The position numbers and the translations under genes were made by a program. Below are positions 1 through 6,862 of a stretch of DNA of 45,468 bases, in pieces (position 1 is the stretch's first letter; every line of letters starts with the position of its first letter). The DNA is from Planctomycetota bacterium. Lineage in GTDB: Bacteria > Planctomycetota > Planctomycetia > Pirellulales > PALSA-1355. Location: contig QQVE01000064.1 in the NCBI GenBank assembly GCA_003389325.1, positions 1 to 45,468 of the forward strand. The letters run 5' to 3'. Below the pieces are notes generated by a model. It was not told where the DNA came from and searched no databases. It saw only the letters and a program-made list of their open reading frames with translations.

Positions 1-1
1 G

Positions 2-133
2 CCGCATCGCGGCCCGAGTCCCGACTTCGATCACTGGTCCAAAGCAATGGACCAGGCACGCAGTCGCGTCAGAATCAAGACCCTGCTGGCCGACGCCGGA
101 CAACAAAAAGGGGACATCACTGATAAACAATGA
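2..133 (+). pseudogene. Transposase remnant (DDE type), 5' end outside the window
   Basis: Frame 2 is open from the window edge to a TGA at 131-133 and encodes about 43 residues. The part RVRIKTLLADAG resembles the region around the second catalytic Asp of IS4/IS5-superfamily DDE transposases, where LADAGYDSE is the usual wording. Here the frame leaves the family right after LADAG and continues into QQKGDITDKQ and a stop. That tail is encoded by the hairpin at 110-144. The last catalytic acid is therefore missing and the gene is broken. The upstream part lies outside the window, so the family is inferred from a short stretch only. Confidence 0.55.
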
Positions 134-144
134 GTGATGTCCCC
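110..144. repeat. Perfect 12-bp inverted repeat, REP/MITE-like hairpin
   Basis: GGGGACATCACT (110-121) and AGTGATGTCCCC (133-144) are exact reverse complements around an 11-nt loop, preceded by an A-run. The hairpin sits at the point where the transposase frame stops matching its family. It could be a REP-like element, the end of a small non-autonomous element, or a terminator read from either strand. I saw no second copy in this window. Confidence 0.6.
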
Positions 145-408
145 ATATTGCATCCAATTGCTGCGCGGACGAAACGTGAGGCGGACAACCGGCGTTGGTT
201 CAAGGGCAACATCATGCGTCGATGCTTTGCCATCCCCGGCAGCGGACTACAACGGTCCGACAGAATTGAGGCCCCAAGGGGATCCAGTCGAATTCTGATT
301 ACCCTGGAGCGCATCAGGAAACGCGGATGTGAACCATGCAACCCAGACGACGTCACTTGCCACGTGACTTAGACCGGGTGGGCGCGAGACAGCCGCTTGG
401 CTTGCCCT
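145..408. other. Intergenic, no supported gene
   Basis: Short frames exist on both strands but none has recognisable family features. The stretch lies between the transposase remnant and the 3' end of the antiporter gene, and may hold further decayed mobile-element sequence. Confidence 0.4.
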
Positions 409-2085
409 TCAGGGAGAGGGTTCGTGTTGCACTGGCTCGGGGGCGGGGGGGGTGATGCTGAGCCAGCTTTGGATGTGGTCGGCCAGGCTTTCGCCGACCT
501 GCTCTTCGTCGCCGCAGACGGCATGGGCGCCCGCGGCGGCAAAGTCGGCGGTGTGGAGCTGGTAGCGCGATCGCACGATCACGTGCACGTGGGGCGCTTC
601 GCGCCGCACCGAATCGAGAATGCTCATCGCCGATCGGTAGTGCGGAACGGTAATGATCGCCGTCTTGCACTCGTGCAGCCGCGCGTGCTCGAGCACTTCG
701 CTTTGGGTCGCGTCGCCCAACTCGCCTTGGAACCCGAGCTGACGCGCCTTGCGAATGCCCGCCTGATTGAGATCGATCACCGTGGTGCGCACGTTGTGCT
801 CGATCAGGGCGCGGGCCGCGACCTGCGCGGCCGGGCCGAAGCCGATGAGGATGGCTTCGGGAGCCGGCTCCGGCGTGGCGTCGCTGTCGGCGGGCGCGGG
901 CCGCGATTGAAGCCGGGCCATCCAGTTGCCGAACCGCGGAGCCAGCGGCACGAGAAACGCGCTGAGCACGAAGGAGACGATCGTCACCGAGACGATCAGG
1001 GCATACATGTCCTGGCTGACTACGCCGCTAGTGCGCCCGATGCTGCCCAACACAAAGGCGAACTCGCCGATCTGCGCCAGCGCCAGACCGGTGGCCGCCG
1101 CCACGCGCAGGCTTTGTCCCAGGGCCAGGAAGATGCCGCCGGTCACCAGCAGCTTGCCCGCGGTGACGGCCAACGAGACCAGTGCGACGAGATACCAGTT
1201 CTTGAGGATCCAGAGGGGATCGGCCACCATGCCCGCGGCGCCAAAGAACAGCGTCAGCAGCACGACCCGCAGCGGCGAGATGTCGGCGCGAATCTGCGTG
1301 GCGAAGGCCGAGCTACCCAGCAGCATGCCGGCCACGAATGCTCCCAGGGCGGGCGAGATGCCCGCGTAGTGCGCGGCCCAGGCGGCGCCCAGGCCCGCCA
1401 CGACGGCGAAGATGACGGTCAGCTCGCGGTTGCGGTACAGCGTCAACGTTCCGAGCACGACCACGGCGAGTTGGTTGAGCAGCAACAGCGCCGCGACGAG
1501 GCCGCCGGTCAACAGCAGCAGCCGGCCGATGCTCCAGGCGATTTCCGCGGCACTGCCGGCTCCGCCCAGAACGGTCATCAATAGCGCCAGCGGGACGACG
1601 GCCATGTCCTGCGTGAGCAGCACGGCCAGGCTGTTGCGGCCGTGCGGCATCTCGAGTTCGCTGCGCTCCATCAGAATCCGCAGCACGACGGCGGTACTCG
1701 ATAGCGCGATCATCGCTCCGAAGCCGGCCGACTGGGTGGGCGTCAGCCCGAAGGCCATGGCCAGTGCCGCGGCCACCGCGAGCGTGAGCACGATTTGCAG
1801 GACGCCGCCCAGCAACGGCCTGCCGCCCAGCTTGCGCAAGCGATCGAGGGAGAACTCGAGTCCCAGGCTGAACAGCAGCAGCGCGACGCCGAGTTCGGCG
1901 ATGGCCTCGATCTCGTGCTCGGAGCCCACCGCGCGAATGCTGCCTGGGCCGCCCAGCAACATGCCGGCCAGCAGATAGCCGACGAGCGGGCTTTGCCCGA
2001 AGCGTGAGAAGATGCCGCCGACCAGCAGCGATGCCGCCAGCAGGACGACGATGTCGCCAAGCAGGGGCCAGAGTTCCGAGGCCAT
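409..2085 (-). CDS. KefB-like cation:proton antiporter with RCK domain
   Basis: This is a monovalent cation:proton antiporter of the CPA2 family, acting in the inner membrane in K+/H+ or Na+/H+ exchange. About 12 hydrophobic segments fill residues 5-385, with the family's helix-break wording LALAQIGEFAFVLGSIG. A TrkA-N/RCK NAD-binding domain follows from about residue 407, with GFGPAAQ as nucleotide loop and a conserved acidic TTVID strand end. The third Gly of the usual GxGxxG is Ala. The 558-aa length fits KefB/KefC-type proteins. I chose the ATG at 2085 because the first membrane helix follows directly; an in-frame GTG at 2124 would add 13 residues. The C-terminal RCK_C domain is absent and the protein ends in a Pro/Glu-rich tail. 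The transported ion cannot be read from the sequence. Confidence 0.85.
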   Translation of the reverse strand: MASELWPLLGDIVVLLAASLLVGGIFSRFGQSPLVGYLLAGMLLGGPGSIRAVGSEHEIEAIAELGVALLLFSLGLEFSLDRLRKLGGRPLLGGVLQIVLTLAVAAALAMAFGLTPTQSAGFGAMIALSSTAVVLRILMERSELEMPHGRNSLAVLLTQDMAVVPLALLMTVLGGAGSAAEIAWSIGRLLLLTGGLVAALLLLNQLAVVVLGTLTLYRNRELTVIFAVVAGLGAAWAAHYAGISPALGAFVAGMLLGSSAFATQIRADISPLRVVLLTLFFGAAGMVADPLWILKNWYLVALVSLAVTAGKLLVTGGIFLALGQSLRVAAATGLALAQIGEFAFVLGSIGRTSGVVSQDMYALIVSVTIVSFVLSAFLVPLAPRFGNWMARLQSRPAPADSDATPEPAPEAILIGFGPAAQVAARALIEHNVRTTVIDLNQAGIRKARQLGFQGELGDATQSEVLEHARLHECKTAIITVPHYRSAMSILDSVRREAPHVHVIVRSRYQLHTADFAAAGAHAVCGDEEQVGESLADHIQSWLSITPPAPEPVQHEPSP

Positions 2086-2149
2086 CGATGCAGCGACGAG
2101 GGTGTAGTCAGCAGACCCGAACACGACCCGGCCGCTCCGCTATCAGACC

Positions 2150-2219
2150 GTTGAAGTACATCCTGGCCAACTTCAACCTCGCCAACTGCGGAGCAACGCT
2201 CCGCGCGGAAGCGCAGTTG
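2150..2219. repeat. Cluster of inverted repeats downstream of korB
   Basis: GTTGAAGT (2150-2157) pairs with ACTTCAAC (2170-2177). CAACTGCG (2183-2190) pairs with CGCAGTTG (2212-2219) and encloses a smaller GGAGC/GCTCC hairpin (2190-2202). Both structures lie about 100-160 bp past the korB stop and just upstream of the antiporter start. They could end korAB transcription or sit in the antiporter leader. There is no T-run, so a classical intrinsic terminator is not supported. Confidence 0.4.
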
Positions 2220-2313
2220 CGACTTGCGTCATCATTTGAAGATCGCATCCAAGCGATCACGCAAGCCGGTTGAATACTTTCGCAGGCTGGCAGGGCGCGG
2301 TCGACCCATTGGC

Positions 2314-3333
2314 TCACTGCACGACCCAGGTTTCGCCGCTGGAGAAGAGGGATTGCAGGTCGCCTTTGCCGCGCTGTTGGGCGGCGGCGATCTGGTCGCC
2401 CAGCACTTCTTCGTAGCGGGGGGCGTCGATGTCGCGGAACACGCCGATCGGCTCGGGGAACTCGGGGTACGACATCCGCGACAGCAGGTAGGCCAGCGTC
2501 GGCTCGGGCGCCTTTTCGTCGTGGAACAGCAGATCGTCCTCGCTGATGCCCTTGCCCAGCTCGACCACTTCGGGGTTCATGCCGTTGAGGCGAATGCCCT
2601 TGTCGCGGTTCTTGCCGAAGATGAGCGGCTTGCCGTTTTCGAGGGTGAGCGTGCTGTCGGCCTTCACGTCGCGGCCGGTGGCGTACTCGAAGGCGCCGTC
2701 GTTGAACACGTTGCAGTTCTGATAGACCTCGACGAACGAGGTGCCCACGTGCTCGGCGGCCCGCTTGAGCGTGGCGGCCAGGTGCTTGATGTTGACGTCG
2801 ATCGAGCGGGCCACGAAGGTGGCCTCGCAACCGATGGCCACGCAGAGGGGACGCAACGGCGTGTCGATGGCGCCGGCCGGCGTGCTCTTGGTGACCTGGC
2901 CCAGCACCGAGGTGGGCGAGTACTGCCCCTTGGTCAGGCCGTAGATGCGGTTGTTGAACAGCACGATGTTGATGTTCAAGTTGCGGCGGATGGCGTGCAT
3001 CAGGTGATTGCCGCCGATCGACAGCGCGTCGCCGTCGCCGGTGATGACCCACACCGAGAGGTCGGGCCGGGCGATCTTGAGGCCCGAGGCCACGGCCGGG
3101 GCGCGGCCGTGAATCGAGTGCATGCCGTAGGTGTTGACGTAATAGGGGAAGCGGCTCGAGCAGCCGATGCCGGAAATGAACACGGTCTTCTCCGGGGGCA
3201 CGCCGAGGGTCGGCAGCACCTTCTTCATCTGCGCGAGGATCGAATAGTCTCCGCAGCCCGGGCACCAGCGCACTTCCTGGTCGCTGGCGAAATCACCGGG
3301 GGTCAACACGGGCAACGCGGTTTCGGTACTCAT
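2314..3333 (-). CDS. korB: 2-oxoacid:ferredoxin oxidoreductase, beta subunit
   Basis: This is the thiamine-diphosphate subunit of a 2-oxoacid:ferredoxin oxidoreductase, which decarboxylates a 2-oxoacid (probably 2-oxoglutarate, or pyruvate) to the acyl-CoA and reduces ferredoxin. WCPGCGDY near residues 22-30 carries the CxxC typical of the cluster-binding beta subunit. The ThDP motif starts with GDGDALSIGGNH near residue 98 and ends with LFNN, followed by IYGLTKGQYSPTS. At 339 aa it has the length of the two-subunit KorB type. It lies 63 bp downstream of korA on the same strand, so the two are an operon. Substrate choice between 2-oxoglutarate and pyruvate is not decided by what I can see; Kor is the commoner form in aerobic planctomycetes. 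Confidence 0.93.
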   Translation of the reverse strand: MSTETALPVLTPGDFASDQEVRWCPGCGDYSILAQMKKVLPTLGVPPEKTVFISGIGCSSRFPYYVNTYGMHSIHGRAPAVASGLKIARPDLSVWVITGDGDALSIGGNHLMHAIRRNLNINIVLFNNRIYGLTKGQYSPTSVLGQVTKSTPAGAIDTPLRPLCVAIGCEATFVARSIDVNIKHLAATLKRAAEHVGTSFVEVYQNCNVFNDGAFEYATGRDVKADSTLTLENGKPLIFGKNRDKGIRLNGMNPEVVELGKGISEDDLLFHDEKAPEPTLAYLLSRMSYPEFPEPIGVFRDIDAPRYEEVLGDQIAAAQQRGKGDLQSLFSSGETWVVQ

Positions 3334-3396
3334 TGCGGTCGGAGTTCCTTGGTGTTGTCTGACGGCGTCGGCCCGTTGGGGGGACCGCGGTCAGAG

Positions 3397-5250
3397 TCAG
3401 TCTTTCACGATTTGTTCGATCTTCTCGACGATTTCGCCCACGGCAAACGGCTTGCCCTGCACCTTGTTGAGCCCGATGGCATCGACGAGGAACTTGGAAC
3501 GCAGCAGCATGCGGAGCTGGCCCGAGTTGAGTTCGGGCACCAGCACCTTGTCGAAGCGCCCGATGATCTCGGCCAGGTTCGACGGGAACGGGTTCAAGAA
3601 TCGCAGGTGGGTGTGCGAGACGTTGGCGCCGCGGCGGCGAGCTTCGCGAACGCCCGTGGCACAGGCGCCGTAGGTGCCGCCCCAGCTAATGACCAGCAGC
3701 TTGCCGCTGGCGGGGCCCTCGACTTCCTGCGGCGGAATGTCGGCGGCCACGTTGGCCACCTTCTTGGCGCGGGTGTCGATCATGTGCTGGTGGTTGGCCG
3801 GCTCGTAGTTGACGTTGCCGGTGACGTCCTGCTTTTCGAGTCCGCCCAGGCGATGCATCAGGCCCGGCGTGCCCGGAATGGCCCAGGGGCGCGAGAGGCG
3901 CTCGTCGCGGGCATAGGGCATGAACGGCTCGCCGTTTTCGTTGGCCGGCGGATGCTTCACTTCGATCTGCGGCAGCGAGTCCACGTCGGGCACCTGCCAC
4001 GGCTCAGCCCCGTTGGCGATGTAGCCGTCGGTCAGCAGGAACACGGGCGTCATATACCGCACGGCGATCTGCCAGGCATCGAGCGCGGCGTTAAAGCAGT
4101 CGGCTGGGCTGCGCGCCGCCACGATCGGGCAGGGGCATTCGCCGTTGCGGCCGAACATGGCTTGCAGCAGGTCGGCCTGCTCGGTCTTGGTGGGCAAGCC
4201 CGTGCTGGGGCCGCCGCGCTGGACGTTCACGACCACCAGTGGCAGCTCGGTCATCACGGCCAGGCCGATGGCTTCGGTCTTCAGCGCAATGCCTGGCCCG
4301 CTGGAAGCGGTGACGCCCATCGAACCGCTGAAGGCGGCTCCGATCGCCGAGCAGACGGCGGCAATCTCGTCCTCGGCCTGGAACGTGCGGACGCCGAAGT
4401 TCTTGTGCCGCACCAGCTCGTGCAGAATGTCGCTGGCGGGCGTGATCGGGTAGCTGCCGAAAAACAGCTCGCAGTTGCTGCGCACGGCGGCGGAGACCAG
4501 GCCCCACGCCAGGGCCTGGTTGCCGGTAATGTTTCGATACAGGCCAGGAGCCAGCTCGGCTTTGCTCACGCGGTACTGGCTGGCCATCGCGTCGGTGGTT
4601 TCGCCGAAGTTGTAGCCGGCCTTCAGCGCCCGGCGATTGGCTTCGGCCACCGCGGGCATCTTGCCGAACTTGGCGTCGATGTAGCGCAAGGTCGGCTCGA
4701 GCGAGCGATCGTAGAGCCAGAAGGTGAGCCCCATGGCGAAGAAGTTGCGGCAGCGGTCGCTTTCCTTCTGGCCCAGCCCCAAACCGTCGACGGCGGCGCG
4801 GGTAAGCTTGGTCATTTCGACCGGAAAGAGCTGGTAGCTTTCCAGGCTGCCGTCTTCCAGAGGGTTGGTCGTGTAGCCGGCTTGGGCCAGGCCCTTGTCG
4901 TCGAAGGCGTCGGAGTTGGCCACCAGGATGCCGCCGGGCATCAGGTCGCACAGGTTCGTCGCCAGCGCCGCCGGGTTCATCGCCACCAGCGCATCGACCT
5001 GGTCGCCGGGCGTGAAGATTTCGGTGCTGGCGAAGCGAATCTGAAAACCGCTGACGCCGGCCTTGGTGCCGCGCGGCGCTCGAATCTCGGCGGGGAAGTC
5101 GGGAAACGTCGCAATGTCGTTTCCGGCCAATGCCGAGGTGTTGGTCAGTTGCGTTCCGGCCAACTGCATACCGTCGCCCGAGTCGCCGCAGAAACGTACT
5201 GTCGCGGCATCCAACTCGACGAGTTGCTTGGAACGAGTTGTGGTGGCCAT
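3397..5250 (-). CDS. korA: 2-oxoacid:ferredoxin oxidoreductase, fused gamma-alpha subunit
   Basis: This is the partner of the downstream korB. The N-terminal gamma-type domain (about residues 10-190) carries RFCGDSGDGMQLAG and binds part of CoA or acceptor. The alpha, pyrimidine-binding domain follows from about residue 215, with SYPITPASDILHEL and FQAEDEIAAVCSAIGAAFSG. The C-terminal part contains ISWGGTYGACATGVREAR. The 617-aa length and gamma-alpha order match the two-subunit Kor enzymes. No ferredoxin-like delta subunit is adjacent, as expected for this type. The ATG at 5250 is preceded by no clear Shine-Dalgarno. A perfect 10-bp palindrome lies about 165 bp upstream (5414-5439) and may be its operator. 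Confidence 0.93.
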   Translation of the reverse strand: MATTTRSKQLVELDAATVRFCGDSGDGMQLAGTQLTNTSALAGNDIATFPDFPAEIRAPRGTKAGVSGFQIRFASTEIFTPGDQVDALVAMNPAALATNLCDLMPGGILVANSDAFDDKGLAQAGYTTNPLEDGSLESYQLFPVEMTKLTRAAVDGLGLGQKESDRCRNFFAMGLTFWLYDRSLEPTLRYIDAKFGKMPAVAEANRRALKAGYNFGETTDAMASQYRVSKAELAPGLYRNITGNQALAWGLVSAAVRSNCELFFGSYPITPASDILHELVRHKNFGVRTFQAEDEIAAVCSAIGAAFSGSMGVTASSGPGIALKTEAIGLAVMTELPLVVVNVQRGGPSTGLPTKTEQADLLQAMFGRNGECPCPIVAARSPADCFNAALDAWQIAVRYMTPVFLLTDGYIANGAEPWQVPDVDSLPQIEVKHPPANENGEPFMPYARDERLSRPWAIPGTPGLMHRLGGLEKQDVTGNVNYEPANHQHMIDTRAKKVANVAADIPPQEVEGPASGKLLVISWGGTYGACATGVREARRRGANVSHTHLRFLNPFPSNLAEIIGRFDKVLVPELNSGQLRMLLRSKFLVDAIGLNKVQGKPFAVGEIVEKIEQIVKD

Positions 5251-5834
5251 TTGGGGGTCCTGAAATCCTCTCTCTTCAAGCTCGGGGGCGCCGTGCGATT
5301 GCCAGGTTATCTTTAGCGGTTCGGCCGGCCGGGCAAGGGAATACTATCGGGAATTCGGTCGCCAATCAATTTGGTTCACTCTGTCGCGCTCCGTCGCGGG
5401 CGTCGCAACTCAATTCTTGAAATGACACGATTTCAAGAACGATCGACTGGCCCAGCCAAGCGCGGCGGGAGACTGCCCAAAGAGGCGACGTACCACCCCA
5501 GGCCCGGCTGCCGAGGCAGCCGACAGGCGGTCGAAGCGATCGCGCCGGCGCGCACGCGGCAAGCATGCTGCATGATCACGCAGACACGAGGAGGGACCCG
5601 TGAACGGAAGGAGGGATGTCGATCGATGCCGGCCGCGAGGAATGGTCTGCCCCGCCAGCGACAAGATCCATGTGAGCTCGAGGTTCACCGCACGCTCGTG
5701 CAAAGTAAGAGCTCGTTGTTGCTTAACGATGACGCTGTATTTAAATGTACCACCGCTGCTGCGGGCGGACAAGGACAATGCAGCTTGCCCAACCGAACCG
5801 CAAGGCGGGTGCGGGATTCGCGCGTTTTCCCGCG
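5251..5834. other. 584-bp intergenic region upstream of korA
   Basis: No convincing gene is present: the frames here lack domains and normal codon patterns. The stretch holds the palindrome at 5414-5439, a short CGGCTGCC/GGCAGCCG inverted repeat (5505-5522), and a more AT-rich patch near 5715-5750. It is the leader and promoter region of korAB and the 3' flank of the gene at 5835-6677. Confidence 0.5.
5414..5439. promoter_or_regulatory. 10-bp perfect palindrome, possible operator of korAB
   Basis: TTCTTGAAAT (5414-5423) and ATTTCAAGAA (5430-5439) are exact reverse complements with the 6-nt loop GACACG. It is A/T-rich in a GC-rich setting, about 165 bp upstream of the korA start. That suits a dimeric regulator site; there is no adjoining T-run to favour a terminator. 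Confidence 0.45.
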
Positions 5835-6677
5835 TTATTGGGGGTTTTCGCCGCTCGGGGGCTTTTGCGGATCGACGTAGAAGTCGGTGATATCAATGCC
5901 GCCTTTGAGCTCTTCTTCGACGAGCTTCATGCGGGCTTCGATTTTCTCCAAACGGCGCGCAAGCTGCGGCAGCAGTTGCGGCGAGGCGTCCGGTTTCTGG
6001 GGGCGCGGCACCTCGGGATAGCCCAGGTGCCGGTGCAGGGCGTTGAACAACAGCAGGGGGTCTTTCCCCCGGTTGGCGAGGGCGATGCGTCCTTCGCCCT
6101 CGCCGAACAGCACCGCGCGCGGCTGCTCGTCGTCCGCTGTGGGATGGCGGCGGGCATAGTGCTCGCTGCGCACGTAGATCAGATCGGCGAAGTCGACCAG
6201 GCCCACCTGGTGCCGCACGATGGCGATCCAGTCGCGCCAATCCTGGTTGAACATGGGATCGCCGCCGATGGCCTTGAGCCCCCGATCGTAGCCCAGGCGG
6301 TTGCGCGCGAGCGACTCGAACTCGTAGAGGAAGATGCCCTGCTCGGTGGCCCCTTGGGCGCGGTACTGGGCCTCGCGGGCCAGGATCTGCAGGGCCAGCA
6401 TCATGTCGAACCGCCCGACGTCGCTTTCGGCCTCGCCGATGACAAATGTCTGAAAAGGCGTGAAGTAATGCGACAGTTTGGCCATCGCCGGGTGAAACAC
6501 CCCGTTGAGCTTCAGCTCGCCGGTCAGAAAGTCGATCGCCAGCGGCAGCTTGGTCGTGGAAAGGGCCTCTTCGCGGACCATGCCCAACAGCTCCTGGGTC
6601 GACATGCCCAGCGTGGTGCGCTCGGCCAGCCGTCCAAAGAAGTGGGCCTGCTCGACGTGCTCTTCGCGATCCAGCAT
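5835..6677 (-). CDS. Conserved-looking protein of unknown function (280 aa)
   Basis: I do not recognise this family. The protein is soluble and has no signal peptide or membrane segment. It is rich in charged and aromatic residues (for example HFFGRLAERTTLGMSTQELL near the start) and has a short predicted coiled coil near the C-terminus (LARRLEKIEARMKLVEEEL). I chose the ATG at 6677 (MLDREEH) rather than the upstream one at 6722, whose extra 15 residues are low-quality and overlap a TATGAT box (6711-6716, minus strand). It is transcribed divergently from the SHD1/WD40-like gene. Codon use matches its neighbours, so it is probably real. Confidence 0.7.
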   Translation of the reverse strand: MLDREEHVEQAHFFGRLAERTTLGMSTQELLGMVREEALSTTKLPLAIDFLTGELKLNGVFHPAMAKLSHYFTPFQTFVIGEAESDVGRFDMMLALQILAREAQYRAQGATEQGIFLYEFESLARNRLGYDRGLKAIGGDPMFNQDWRDWIAIVRHQVGLVDFADLIYVRSEHYARRHPTADDEQPRAVLFGEGEGRIALANRGKDPLLLFNALHRHLGYPEVPRPQKPDASPQLLPQLARRLEKIEARMKLVEEELKGGIDITDFYVDPQKPPSGENPQ

Positions 6678-6710
6678 GAAATGGCGCTCGGTGGGCGTTC
6701 TGGTGGCTCG

Positions 6711-6795
6711 ATCATACCACACCGCTACGCGGCACCGCCCGGTGCGAGAATCGGCCGGCCGCCGCTGGATGGCGCCTCCTTCGGTTGGGTATACT
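6711..6795. promoter_or_regulatory. Divergent promoter region, two -10-like boxes
   Basis: On the minus strand TATGAT (6711-6716) lies 33 bp before the ATG at 6677. On the plus strand TATACT (6790-6795) lies 67 bp before the ATG at 6863. Neither has a good -35 hexamer at 16-18 bp. The 185-bp gap must contain both promoters. Confidence 0.35.
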
Positions 6796-6862
6796 GCCAG
6801 TGCGTCGTCGAGGGGGCTGTTGAAAATCGAGGTTGCATGGACTTAGAAGAGGGCTGCACACC

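Noticed and set aside
397..1584. 395-aa plus-strand frame opposite the antiporter
   Set aside because: It is antisense to a gene with clear family features and is compositionally biased.
2224..5316. 1030-aa plus-strand frame across korB and korA
   Set aside because: It is antisense to two clear genes, has low-complexity Gly/Val/His/Arg-rich sequence and no motifs. It is a product of high-GC third positions.
5505..5522. CGGCTGCC/GGCAGCCG hairpin
   Set aside because: The 2-nt loop and GC-rich background make it likely to be chance; no T-run.
5410..5778. 122-aa minus-strand frame upstream of korA
   Set aside because: No conserved motif, biased composition, and it overlaps the palindrome and promoter region.
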